This document shows, piece by piece, positions 37,277-46,376 of a stretch of DNA of 64,000 bases. Within the stretch, counting starts at the first letter, position 1; every line of letters starts with the position of its first letter. The stretch lies in NCBI GenBank assembly GCA_937127245.1, contig CAKZLU010000029.1:193502-257501 (forward strand), written 5' to 3'. Both the position numbers and the translations under genes were made by a program. This DNA comes from an uncultured Actinomycetes bacterium (lineage in GTDB: Bacteria; Actinomycetota; Geothermincolia; Fen-727; JACVIW01). The notes beneath the pieces were generated by a model. It searched no databases and was not told the DNA's origin. It saw only the letters and a list, made by a program, of their open reading frames with translations.

Positions 37277-39145
37277 TCAGGAAAGTGGTGCGAACTCAAT
37301 CCCTAGGCTGTCGAGGCACTGTGCCGTCGGGATACCGACTTCGGTCCAGCCTCTTAACTTGTAATACTTCAAAAGCATCTTCGTGAGGGGAACAACTTTT
37401 CCGGAGGCTTGTCCTTCGCTCAAAGGTTCGCCGACAAATCTTAAAGGTAGTATATCGTCCTTGCTCGTGAAGCCTTCCCTTAAGTTAAACATTCTTTCGA
37501 GGGTGAATATTCTTTCCCCCACTTTTAGAAAAGTGCGCCTGTCGTATTTTATCCCTGTAACGTAGGAAAGGGAGCGGTATATGTCAAAGAGGTCCAAGAA
37601 CAAGACGGATAAGCCGGGAGCCATCGAGATAAAAAGGTCACGTGACCACACGGGAAGTTTCCCCACCCAGCCGGGAACTGAAAGCAGGGCGAATCCCGCA
37701 CGGTTGCAGAACACGAGGCAAGCCAGAGCATTAAAGAGATTCTGGGCAAATATCGTCAGTTTTACTTTACCGCCCGCTTTAGCGCCGCGGACATACGCTG
37801 GAAAACCGATTATTTCAGGAGATGCGAGCATTGAGCCGATGTGGGTTGCCCCCGCAGGCGAGGTTGCGAACGCAAGCCCCTGACCCCATGCGCCTCTCGG
37901 ATCGTAGCCGGACATCTCCATTCCTTTGACTGTCATAGCAACGTCCGCGTAGCTATATTTCGCAACGAGGCTTGCCGCGCCGTCCGCGAGTTCGCTGCCG
38001 GGACCTTTGCGTTCGGCGATCAGAGGAAGAAGCGGACCGACTTCCTTTGGGCTTCCAAACCTCAAGGGCAGGTCCATCCTCCCCTTTTCGGATAATTCCA
38101 TGGCTACGGCTATGGTCTCTCCGGTGCTTATGGGGTCCACTCCGAGTAAATAGCAAAGGTAGTTGTTCCTGATGACGGAATCCAGGTCATCGATTAAGAG
38201 ATTGCTTCCGAGCATAGCAAGGGATTGATACCCTGGAGCTTTCACCTTAATGGATCCTGACTTCGTGGGCACCTTTATCTCGGTTGTGCACAGAATAGGG
38301 CATCCCGGGCAGTCAAAAGCTTTCCTCTTTACCTGTGACCGGAGAGTTTCGGACGCGACTTTCGCGTAACGGTCAAACGTGCCGCTCGAGAAATTTCTTG
38401 TTGGTAGCACGCCCCTCATGTTGCAGATTGCGAGTGTCCTTACTTGCTGGGTGCCGAGCACTTCGGCTGAGGATTTGAGCTTCGCCTTTATGGATTCGAC
38501 CGGTTTTTTAAGCCTGTCGCGGTCAAAAACGGATGTTTCAAAACTGCCGCCGACCCTTATGGCTTTAACAAGTTTTGAGCCCATCACTGCCCCGACGCCG
38601 CCTCGCTGGGCAGTGTGTTCCCCCGAGACAATCGTCGCGTATCTGACCTGATTTTCACCGGCCGGTCCTATACACAGAGTGCTTGCGATTTTGCTGTATA
38701 ACAGTTCTTGCGCCCTGACTACGTTTGTTCCCCAGAGGGCTTGAGCGTTTCTGATTTTCCACCTATCCACAGTGATGTCGATGATGACCGGTCTCGGTGA
38801 TTTACCCGTTAAGATTATTCCGTCGTAACCGCAAGATTTAAGTCTCACCCCGAAGTCACCTCCGAGGGCGGCATCCACAAAAGTTCCAGTAAGAGGGGAT
38901 TTGGTGCAGATGGAAAGGTGATTGAACGCAGGAATCCCCACACCGGTTAGGGGTCCTGTTATGAAAAGCAAAACGTTTTCAGGTCCAAGAGGGTCTATGT
39001 GAGGCTCAAGTGCCTGATACAATAACCATGCCCCCAGTCCTTTGCCCCCGAGGTATTTTCGTATTATTTCCTCAGGGATTATGAACTCTGTTCCCACGCC
39101 TGTATTCAGATTAAGCTTTAAAAATTTCCCCGCGTAACCATCCAT
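37277..39145 (-). CDS. Tungsten-containing aldehyde ferredoxin oxidoreductase
   Basis: AOR-family enzymes oxidise aldehydes to acids (or run in reverse) with ferredoxin, using a tungstopterin and a [4Fe-4S] cluster. The 622-residue protein begins with the family opening YAGKFLKLNLNTG and has the pterin-binding GGKGLGAWLLY and IGPAGENQVRYA. The cluster motif CPGCPILC lies near residue 280, with a candidate fourth ligand in ACLVFCNRAGF. It stands alone on the minus strand between uppS and a lipoprotein gene. A paired-repeat region lies 100-180 bases upstream of its start and may regulate it. The natural substrate cannot be predicted. Confidence 0.95.
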   Translation of the reverse strand: MDGYAGKFLKLNLNTGVGTEFIIPEEIIRKYLGGKGLGAWLLYQALEPHIDPLGPENVLLFITGPLTGVGIPAFNHLSICTKSPLTGTFVDAALGGDFGVRLKSCGYDGIILTGKSPRPVIIDITVDRWKIRNAQALWGTNVVRAQELLYSKIASTLCIGPAGENQVRYATIVSGEHTAQRGGVGAVMGSKLVKAIRVGGSFETSVFDRDRLKKPVESIKAKLKSSAEVLGTQQVRTLAICNMRGVLPTRNFSSGTFDRYAKVASETLRSQVKRKAFDCPGCPILCTTEIKVPTKSGSIKVKAPGYQSLAMLGSNLLIDDLDSVIRNNYLCYLLGVDPISTGETIAVAMELSEKGRMDLPLRFGSPKEVGPLLPLIAERKGPGSELADGAASLVAKYSYADVAMTVKGMEMSGYDPRGAWGQGLAFATSPAGATHIGSMLASPEIIGFPAYVRGAKAGGKVKLTIFAQNLFNALACLVFCNRAGFALLSVPGWVGKLPVWSRDLFISMAPGLSVLFLDLFDIYRSLSYVTGIKYDRRTFLKVGERIFTLERMFNLREGFTSKDDILPLRFVGEPLSEGQASGKVVPLTKMLLKYYKLRGWTEVGIPTAQCLDSLGIEFAPLS

Positions 39146-39240
39146 TGTTCGTTATCTTTCTTGAAGCGAATACCATCGATGGCATTACCTGCATAATTTT
39201 ACGATAACTCGCATCCTTAAGTTAAAATTTCTCAAGTCAA

Positions 39241-39323
39241 GGGTGATTTCCTTATCACGCGCGGGTGATAAGTGAGGCGCGGTGGGAACAACCGCAAATG
39301 CTGGGTGATTTCCTCATCACGCG
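39241..39323. repeat. Two near-identical 21-bp repeats with dyad symmetry upstream of the AOR gene
   Basis: GGGTGATTTCCTTATCACGC at 39241 recurs at 39303 with one change (CTT to CTC). Each copy contains the dyad GTGAT-6 bases-ATCAC. The first copy also pairs with a following GTGATAAG (39265-39272) as CTTATCAC-GCGCGG-GTGATAAG. The 433-base gap 39146-39578 holds no supported gene. The repeats may be operators for the divergent AOR or lipoprotein genes. Alternatively they are remnants of a duplicated coding segment, since both read GDFLITR in one frame with silent differences only. Confidence 0.5.
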
Positions 39324-39578
39324 AAAGAAACAAAGGTTTTTCGTTTCGGGGGAGGGTTCGAACGCAATAGTTGTTTCAAGGGGTAAGCAGGTTTTTGTCT
39401 CAATTTATCAAATGGTAGTCATAGGAGTGGTTGCGTTTCCCGGTACTGTGTCTGGATAGGCGGGGATAAGATTCGCTGATGGTTTTAGGTGGTGGAATCG
39501 CTATGGTAACCCTCAGGTTCAAAGAGCGTTTTATTTTTGAGGGGTCTATCACTTTACTCGAGAGATGAAAGGGTGAAA

Positions 39579-40388
39579 GTGTTGAGAAAATTTTTGATTG
39601 CAGCCGTGGTTTTCGCTGTAAGCCTCATGTTGCTTCTCGCCTCTGGTTGCGGGCCCAGCGCCGAGACGATTCTTAATAAAGCCCGATCCTCCGAAAAGAC
39701 TTTGGAGACGACGCGTTTTTCCCTCGAGCAGAAGACCCGACTTCCGAGAGCACCCATCCGTGAGGGTAAAGTGGAGAAGCAGGTTTTCATCCACAGGGCG
39801 ACGGGGGAGTACGATTTCAGGACAGGAAACTTCCGCATATCAGTCGGTTTGCCTACTGGCACAAACCTTTCTATGTTGAAAATAGGGGAAAAACAGTTCT
39901 GGCAGATAGCCGGTAACTGGTATGAATCGACCGGAACAGTCAAGGTTTCTCCTCCTGTGACTCAAGCCCTTTCTTTTGCCCAGTACATAAAGACATTCAA
40001 GGAAATAAAGAAACTCGGGGATACCAAGATTGACGGTGAGGCTGTTTATCACATCAAGGCAATTCCAAACATGAAAGAGCTTGTGAAATTACCGGGCGTC
40101 AACGAACTTTTGAAAGACCCGACCGGCAAGCAGGTCAGGAGCGTAGATGAACTCGAGGATATGAAGGTGGTCTTCGATTTCTATATAAGAAAGAAAGATT
40201 TTTTCATAAAAAGGTCATCCACAAGCATTGAGGCTAAGGCGACCAATGACTTAATTGAACTCGGGTACGCCGAGCCGGGAGACAAAATGTACATGGATGC
40301 CGTGGTTACTTTTTCCGATTTCAACAAGCGTTTGTTTTTCAAAGAGCCGGCAAAGTATTCCCCGCTTCCTCAGGAGCAGGTCCAATAG
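39579..40388 (+). CDS. Secreted lipoprotein, LppX/LolA-like fold
   Basis: The product (about 269 residues) has a signal peptide ending in the lipobox LLLASGC, so it should be lipid anchored outside the membrane. The mature part starts with a helix (AETILNKARSSEKTLETTRFS). Repeated beta-strand segments follow, with a pattern like the LppX/LprG or LolA-type lipid-binding domains (for example GKVEKQVFIHRATGEYDF, LKIGEKQFWQIAGNWYES). The start is GTG 39579 or TTG 39582, both placed suitably after AAAGGG. The fold assignment is by pattern; the ligand is unknown. Confidence 0.8.
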   Translation: MLRKFLIAAVVFAVSLMLLLASGCGPSAETILNKARSSEKTLETTRFSLEQKTRLPRAPIREGKVEKQVFIHRATGEYDFRTGNFRISVGLPTGTNLSMLKIGEKQFWQIAGNWYESTGTVKVSPPVTQALSFAQYIKTFKEIKKLGDTKIDGEAVYHIKAIPNMKELVKLPGVNELLKDPTGKQVRSVDELEDMKVVFDFYIRKKDFFIKRSSTSIEAKATNDLIELGYAEPGDKMYMDAVVTFSDFNKRLFFKEPAKYSPLPQEQVQ

Positions 40389-40481
40389 CAGCCTTAGCAC
40401 TAACATTGGTGTCCCGCAGTCAGCCGCGGGGTCGCTCACCTCTTTCCCGCTTATCAGAGGTAAACCAGCCAGGTCCGCGGA

Positions 40482-41717
40482 TTATTCGTATATTTTCTCT
40501 TCCTCGTTAAACGCCTCCGGCGCGTCAAACTCTGTGTCGCGCCCCGCCGGTTTGCCGCTTCCCATCTCTTTATAGAACTCGTGCTGGATTATAAGGTTCA
40601 TGATCTCATTCGTGCCGGTCCAAATCATTATTAACCTGCAGTCTCGCAGTGCTCTCTCGATGGGATATACGTTTGTGTATCCTATCCCTCCCATGATCTG
40701 CATCGCGTGGTTTATGACGTGCCACGACATCTCAGTTGCGAATTTCTTTGCCTCCGAGACCATCCTTCTTTGCACACCATGCGGAACGTCGCTGTCGATG
40801 GCCCGCGCCGTCGCATAGACGAGCGCCCTTGCCGCATCGAGCTCGGTGATTGATTCTGCGACCTTGAATGAGACTCCCTGGAAGTCTTTTATCCGCATGC
40901 CAAAAGCTTTCCTTCTTGTAGAATATCTCGTCGCGACCTCAAGAGCTGCTCTCGCCCCTCCCAGCGCACCGGCGGCGGAGGTAAGCCTTTCGGGTATCAT
41001 CATACGGTAAAAGATCTTACCCCCTTCGTTCTCGTTTCCGACAAGGTTTTCCATCGGTACTTTGGCGTCCCGGAAAAGCACCCTGCCGGTCCCACCGCCA
41101 CGGGCTCCCATCAGGCCGTAAACATGCTTAACTTCAACATCGTCATTCCTGTCAACGAGGAAACACGAAAGGCTATCTCTCGGTGGATTTTCTGGCGCCG
41201 TCTTCGCATAGGCCATGAAGTAATCAGCGCCTTTGGCGCCCACGATGAACCGTTTTTGTCCGTGAATCACGTAGTGGCCGTCTTCCTTTTTTGCGGTTGT
41301 TGTCGCTCCGAAAAAATCCGAGCCCCCTCTCGGTTCCGTTAGGGCTTCAGCGCAGAAAAGTTTTCCCTCGACTGTTGGTTTTAGGTATTTCTGTTTTTGT
41401 TCTTCTGTTCCGAATGTGTAAATACATTCACCTACAATTGACACAAGGGCATAAAGGCACGCTGGCGGAATTCCGAGGGTGGACATCTCCTCAAGCGCTA
41501 TGCATTCCTCAACCCACCCGAGTCCCCTGCCGCCGTACTCTTTAGGGAATCTTAAGCCGAGGAGGTTTCGTTTGGCGGCTTCGACCAATATTTCTTTCGG
41601 ATACTGAATCTTTTCAGCGTCCATATCAAGAATGTATTGTCGATCAACGGATCGGGTGAATTCCCTTATTTCCTCGCGAAGCTCAAGTTGCTCTTTTGTT
41701 AGAAGGAAATCAAACAT
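40482..41717 (-). CDS. Acyl-CoA dehydrogenase family protein
   Basis: This FAD-dependent alpha,beta-dehydrogenase of acyl-CoA thioesters has 411 residues. It shows the N-terminal helical domain, [18 protein letters not shown] (the FAD/acyl-CoA signature), and a C-terminal [34 protein letters not shown]. The usual catalytic Glu of the YEGT motif is replaced (IWTGT). An alternative base may be the Glu of [10 protein letters not shown], as in isovaleryl- and long-chain-type enzymes. The ATG at 41717 is fixed by GGAGG six bases upstream; longer in-frame starts lack support. It is isolated, with no electron-transfer flavoprotein gene nearby. Confidence 0.93.
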   Translation of the reverse strand: MFDFLLTKEQLELREEIREFTRSVDRQYILDMDAEKIQYPKEILVEAAKRNLLGLRFPKEYGGRGLGWVEECIALEEMSTLGIPPACLYALVSIVGECIYTFGTEEQKQKYLKPTVEGKLFCAEALTEPRGGSDFFGATTTAKKEDGHYVIHGQKRFIVGAKGADYFMAYAKTAPENPPRDSLSCFLVDRNDDVEVKHVYGLMGARGGGTGRVLFRDAKVPMENLVGNENEGGKIFYRMMIPERLTSAAGALGGARAALEVATRYSTRRKAFGMRIKDFQGVSFKVAESITELDAARALVYATARAIDSDVPHGVQRRMVSEAKKFATEMSWHVINHAMQIMGGIGYTNVYPIERALRDCRLIMIWTGTNEIMNLIIQHEFYKEMGSGKPAGRDTEFDAPEAFNEEEKIYE

Positions 41718-42086
41718 TTCATACCTCCAGTTCGATATTTCTGCTCCATCCTCGGTTTCTATTTTATACCCTATTGTTCGTTCGAATCCTGATTGTGGAA
41801 TGCGCGAATCGGCCAGTGAAGTTCTTGGAAAGCCAAGTATTTTTGGGAAAACTACTAAGCCCTTACAGTAAAACTTACTTAAAATTAAACTTAGGTCCCT
41901 CAACCAAACGGTGTCTTACAATTTTGGAATGTGTTTCTGATCTTTCATATTGAAGGCGCGGGACGTCTTTCGTCCTGACTGTTATACAATATCCAGATAC
42001 AGTGGTGGATTAGATGTTTGGGTCTTCACCCTAAACTCTAAACCGGTGTTTTTCGTTTAATTTGTCCGTGACATCTCGGAGGTCTT

Positions 42087-43181
42087 TTGGCAGTGGCGAA
42101 TAAGTCGAAAAAGAAAAAATCGGGCGCGGGTGCCAAGCCCACCTACGCAAAAGGTAAAACGGCGGGGATTGTGAAAAGCAAATCTGACATGAAAAAAACC
42201 GCTTCAAAACCATCTTCACGTGTTACTGGCCCGAAAGGGGGCGCGGCGCAGGCTGGGGCCGGAGGCAAGAAGCGTTCGAATTCTGACGGTTCGAACAAAT
42301 TTCAGTCGAGGTTCAATCTCATACAGTCGGGAACCTTGGAAATGAGGGTCTTCCAAGTGCTGCTTGTTTTCGTGATCATCTCGATTCTCGTTCAATATCC
42401 TTTATGGAAAGATGTTTTGGGAAAGGAGTATCAAAATAACGTCAAACAATATCGTCTCGAGTTAGAGAAATGGGAAAAAGAACACGAGTCTATCAAGAAC
42501 GAGAAAAAGAAAGAGGAACATGAAAAGGAAAAACCCATAAAGCCGGTCAAGCCCACATTTAGCGTTTTCATATTTTATTACCTGCTCATGTCGCTTATAC
42601 AGGGAGCTTTGTTCCTGTTCATTGGGCTCAACATCGCCAGGAGAACTGACCTTAAAACACCCGTGCTTGACGGCCTGTTTTCAGGTGAGCGCGAGTCTCA
42701 AAAGATACCCCGGTTGCTTATGGACTCACTTCTGTGGGGACTTGTAATCTTTATGCCCCTCGGGGCTGTCTCTTTACTGGGGAAATTCGCGGGCATTACC
42801 CGATCAACCGAAATGGAGCATGCCTTCTGGAAGTACTCACTCCATTACGCGGGGTTTGCCGCGCAAAACCAGTTCCTCTTCTTAATTTTGATTTTTTCCG
42901 GGTTAGTCTGGGTTTTCACCCGTTATAAAGAAAAGGTGAAATTCGAGCCCCACATTGCGGGCGTCACTCTGACCGCCATAATCGCTTTTCTTTATTTCTT
43001 CCAGGTGAGCCGTGGGGGTGAGGAGAAGATTACTTCCGTTCTCCTCGTGTCGTTCTTCTTCGTGGTATCACTTGTTGTTATCGCGGGTCTTTTGTACTGG
43101 AAAAAGGGTTTAGAATTATCGCTTATCTCAAGCTTCGTGGGATTTGCGCTTTATCCAATTTTCTATAGCGTTATTATGTGA
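42087..43181 (+). CDS. Polytopic membrane protein with Lys/Ala-rich cytoplasmic tail
   Basis: This 364-residue protein begins with about 75 residues that are very rich in Lys, Ala, Gly and Ser (SKKKKSGAGAK, KKTASKPSSRV), like histone H1 tails. About seven membrane helices follow. Between the first and second helices is a highly charged segment (EKWEKEHESIKNEKKKEEHE). No family is recognised. The TTG start has GGAGG five bases upstream. It is transcribed toward glyQ, 62 bases away, and may share its transcript. Confidence 0.8.
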   Translation: MAVANKSKKKKSGAGAKPTYAKGKTAGIVKSKSDMKKTASKPSSRVTGPKGGAAQAGAGGKKRSNSDGSNKFQSRFNLIQSGTLEMRVFQVLLVFVIISILVQYPLWKDVLGKEYQNNVKQYRLELEKWEKEHESIKNEKKKEEHEKEKPIKPVKPTFSVFIFYYLLMSLIQGALFLFIGLNIARRTDLKTPVLDGLFSGERESQKIPRLLMDSLLWGLVIFMPLGAVSLLGKFAGITRSTEMEHAFWKYSLHYAGFAAQNQFLFLILIFSGLVWVFTRYKEKVKFEPHIAGVTLTAIIAFLYFFQVSRGGEEKITSVLLVSFFFVVSLVVIAGLLYWKKGLELSLISSFVGFALYPIFYSVIM

Positions 43182-43243
43182 TTATTTATCCGGTGGTTGA
43201 TTCTGTGGTTGTTTCGGAATAATCAGGTCCTTGGCAGGGAAAG

Positions 43244-44131
43244 ATGTATCTTCAGGAGATAATACTTCGGCTTGAGAATTACTGGGCTCAGAAGGGGTTT
43301 CTAATAACCCAACCATACGACCTCGAGGTTGGCGCGGGGACATTTCATCCTGATACCATGCTTCGTTGCCTCGGTCCGGAGCCGTGGCGCGTGGCGTATG
43401 TCCAACCCTCGAGAAGGCCGACGGATGGCAGATACGCTGAGAATCCAAATAGGGTCGGCAGACACTTCCAACTTCAAGTTATCGCGAAACCTTCGCCTGA
43501 TGACATCATTGATGTTTACCTAGAAAGTCTGTATTCCCTCGGTATAGACCCAAGGGAGCATGACATACGTCTTGTTGAGGACGATTGGGAGTCCCCGACA
43601 TTGGGTGCCTGGGGCTTGGGTTGGGAGGTCTGGCTTGACGGAATGGAGATAACGCAGTTCACCTATTTTCAGCAGGTCGGCGGTTATGATTGCCGACCTG
43701 TTTCCGCGGAGATAACTTACGGACTTGAGAGAATATCAATGTATGTCCAGAACGTGGACAACGTATTCGATGTCGCTTGGAACGCTCATGTTACGTACGG
43801 GGAGCTTTTTAAGGCGCCGGAGGTTCAATGGTCGAAGTACTCATTTGAGGTGGCGCAAACGGAATTGCTCTTCAGGCTTTTCGATGATTTCGAAGAAGAA
43901 TCCAAGGCGCTTTCTGCTCAAGGGCTGCTGTTTCCCGCCTATGATATGTGTCTTAAGTGTTCCCACGTTTTCAATCTTCTTGATGCGAGGGGTGCGATAA
44001 GCGTTACCGAGAGGACTTCATACATTGCGAGAGTGCGCGCTCTGGCGAGGGAATGTGCATCGCTATATCTTCAATGGAGAGAGGAACTTGGATATCCGCT
44101 CTTAAAGGAAAATGTATCTGATGTTGGGTGA
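43244..44131 (+). CDS. glyQ: Glycyl-tRNA synthetase alpha subunit
   Basis: This is the class II catalytic subunit of the bacterial alpha2beta2 enzyme. The 295-residue protein has [47 protein letters not shown] and [19 protein letters not shown] (motif 3 region). Its stop overlaps the glyS GTG start (GTGA). The tetrameric enzyme is usual in most bacteria other than many actinobacteria and some firmicutes, which informs the taxonomic guess. Confidence 0.97.
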   Translation: MYLQEIILRLENYWAQKGFLITQPYDLEVGAGTFHPDTMLRCLGPEPWRVAYVQPSRRPTDGRYAENPNRVGRHFQLQVIAKPSPDDIIDVYLESLYSLGIDPREHDIRLVEDDWESPTLGAWGLGWEVWLDGMEITQFTYFQQVGGYDCRPVSAEITYGLERISMYVQNVDNVFDVAWNAHVTYGELFKAPEVQWSKYSFEVAQTELLFRLFDDFEEESKALSAQGLLFPAYDMCLKCSHVFNLLDARGAISVTERTSYIARVRALARECASLYLQWREELGYPLLKENVSDVG

Positions 44132-46215
44132 GGGAGAAATTGGACCTTGTATTTGAGATCGGAACAGAAGATATGCCCGCTCAATCCGTTTACGCAGCCA
44201 TTGAGCAACTCGAAACCCTGATACCCGCGCTTCTTGATTCGCGCGGTCTTGCTTGCGGTGAGTTCAACGTCTTGGCTACGCCCCGAAGGATTGCGGCTTT
44301 GATTAAGGGAATTCCGCCCGCGAGCAAGAGCACAATTTTGAAGAAAAAGGGGCCAGCGCTCAGTTCCGCGAAGTCTGAGGATGGTAACTGGACGCAGGCG
44401 GCTTCTGGCTTTGCGGCATCTCAGGGTGTCGCGGTTTCCGACCTCGTTGTCGAGGAAACGGATAGAGGACCTTACGTCTTCGCTGTAAAAGAGGTTCCGG
44501 GCGAGCCTGCGCTGGATATTTTGCCAGGGATTCTTGAAGAAATCATCCGGTCAATTAAATTCCCCAAGTCAATGAGGTGGGGTAATGGCGATGAGCGCTT
44601 CAGCCGTCCGGTGAGATGGATTTTGGCTGTTGCAGACGGGAAGACCGTTGAAGTGAAGTTCGGCGACGTGACCTCATCCAACTACACTTACGGGCACCGC
44701 TACCTTTCTAAGGGGAAGATAACAATCGCAGATCTGCTCTCTTACGAGGAGCTACTTTCTGAGCAGGGCGTTATGGTTTCACACCATGAGAGGAAACTCG
44801 AGATAATCTCACGCGCGCGCCAGCTATGCTCAGCGGTCAACTCGAACCCGCTACTCGATGAGGCTGTCCTTGATGAGGTGGTACAGCTTGTCGAGAGGCC
44901 GGCGGTATTGCTCGGCGCCTTTTCTGAAAAATATCTGTCCCTTCCCAGAGAAGTGATAATTCACGTCCTTCAATCCCACCAGAGATATTTTTCTGTGCAG
45001 GGCGGGGACGGCTCGCTTAAAGCGCTCTTTGTGGTTGTCCACAATGGCGACGAGGCTTACAACGATACCATAAGAAAAGGTCATGAGAGGGTTATTGCAG
45101 CAAGGCTTGCGGACGCTGATTTCTTCTACCATGAGGACAGAAAACGAAAACTTTCCGACAGGCTTGCAGAGCTTGAAAAGGTTGTGTATCAATCCGAACT
45201 CGGGAGCATGAGGGAGAAGGCATCGAGGCTCCAGAACCTTGCTTACTATCTTGCCGACACCTTCTCCTTCAGCGACGCAACTAAAGAAAGAGCGGCAAGA
45301 GCCGCGTTGCTCTCCAAATGCGATCTCGTCACGCATATGGTCGTCGAGTTCCCCGATCTTCAGGGGGTTATGGGTTCCATCTACGCTTTAGGGGACGGGG
45401 AGGATGAGAGGTGCGCGGTCGCGATTTTTGAGCAGTATTTGCCGAGGAAGAGCGGGGATGATTTTCCGAAAACCGAAGAAGGGATCCTCCTGTCCCTTGC
45501 TGAGAAAATTGACAATCTTGCGGCTTCGTTTGGGCTGGGGCACGTTCCTACTGGGTCGGAGGACCCTTACGCTTTACGCAGACAAGTGCTTGGAATCCTT
45601 ACTATCCTCACTTCCGTTGGTCTCGATCTTGATGTGGCCCAAGCGGTTCACCGCGCCGCCTGGGCGATAGAAGATGAGGCGCACGGGTTTAAATGGAGCG
45701 CTTCGGCGATGGATGCTTTCAGCGAGTTTTTCAGGGGCAGGGAACGTGTTTTTTTTGAGGAAAAAGGTTATCGTTACGACCATGTCCAGGCGGTCCTCGC
45801 AAACTATTGGTCGAAGCCTTACAGGACTTTATTGTTACTGAAGGCGATTGAAAAAGAGAGGCTGGATGGAAGACTCGAGAATTTATTTACTGCATTTGAA
45901 AGATGCAATAATCTTTCCAAGGGGCATGCCGAAGACCACCTTCCCCGTGATTTTCTAAGCGAACCCGTAGAGGTCGAACTCGTGAGAATCATTGAGGATA
46001 TTGAACCCGGGGTGAAGGAAGATTTGGACCGGGCGGATTTTGAAGCGGCGTTTGAGCGGTTGGCAAGCTTGTGCGAACCCGTTGACAGGCTTTTTGACGA
46101 GGTCCTTATTATGGACGAGAACGAACGTCTCAGAAAAGCGCGGCTTTCGCTTCTCAGAAGGATAGTTGGACTTTTTGAAGGCGTCTGTGATTTTTCAAAG
46201 CTCAAGTGGGATTGA
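44128..46215 (+). CDS. glyS: Glycyl-tRNA synthetase beta subunit
   Basis: This 695-residue tRNA-recognition subunit starts [17 protein letters not shown]. It carries [19 protein letters not shown] and an HD-like domain near the middle ([23 protein letters not shown]). The C-terminal anticodon-binding domain of the family follows. The start is GTG, translationally coupled to glyQ. Length and motifs are normal. Confidence 0.96.
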   Translation: MREKLDLVFEIGTEDMPAQSVYAAIEQLETLIPALLDSRGLACGEFNVLATPRRIAALIKGIPPASKSTILKKKGPALSSAKSEDGNWTQAASGFAASQGVAVSDLVVEETDRGPYVFAVKEVPGEPALDILPGILEEIIRSIKFPKSMRWGNGDERFSRPVRWILAVADGKTVEVKFGDVTSSNYTYGHRYLSKGKITIADLLSYEELLSEQGVMVSHHERKLEIISRARQLCSAVNSNPLLDEAVLDEVVQLVERPAVLLGAFSEKYLSLPREVIIHVLQSHQRYFSVQGGDGSLKALFVVVHNGDEAYNDTIRKGHERVIAARLADADFFYHEDRKRKLSDRLAELEKVVYQSELGSMREKASRLQNLAYYLADTFSFSDATKERAARAALLSKCDLVTHMVVEFPDLQGVMGSIYALGDGEDERCAVAIFEQYLPRKSGDDFPKTEEGILLSLAEKIDNLAASFGLGHVPTGSEDPYALRRQVLGILTILTSVGLDLDVAQAVHRAAWAIEDEAHGFKWSASAMDAFSEFFRGRERVFFEEKGYRYDHVQAVLANYWSKPYRTLLLLKAIEKERLDGRLENLFTAFERCNNLSKGHAEDHLPRDFLSEPVEVELVRIIEDIEPGVKEDLDRADFEAAFERLASLCEPVDRLFDEVLIMDENERLRKARLSLLRRIVGLFEGVCDFSKLKWD

Positions 46216-46303
46216 GTTTTTGTGTTTTCAGTTTTAATAAGGTTCCCTCAAGGCATAAGGTCACCGCGAAAGTGGATAATATTCATTGGCAAGTAGCAGA
46301 CGG

Positions 46304-46352
46304 GAAAGACAGATGAGATTTTCTCATTCAATCGGGTCTTTCTGGGCTTTTT
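46304..46352 (+). terminator. Possible terminator between glyS and ppdK
   Basis: GAAAGAC and GTCTTTC form a seven-base stem enclosing an inner GATGAG/CTCATT pairing, followed by TGGGCTTTTTAAAG. It lies about 90 bases after glyS and just before the ppdK ribosome-binding site. It could also act as a leader structure. Confidence 0.42.
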
Positions 46353-46376
46353 AAAGACTGGAGAATGGAGGCAAGG

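Noticed and set aside
39265-39459. 64-codon ORF within the AOR upstream region
   Set aside because: It has no ribosome-binding site, overlaps the repeat structure and shows no recognisable domain; it is treated as part of the repeat/scar observation.
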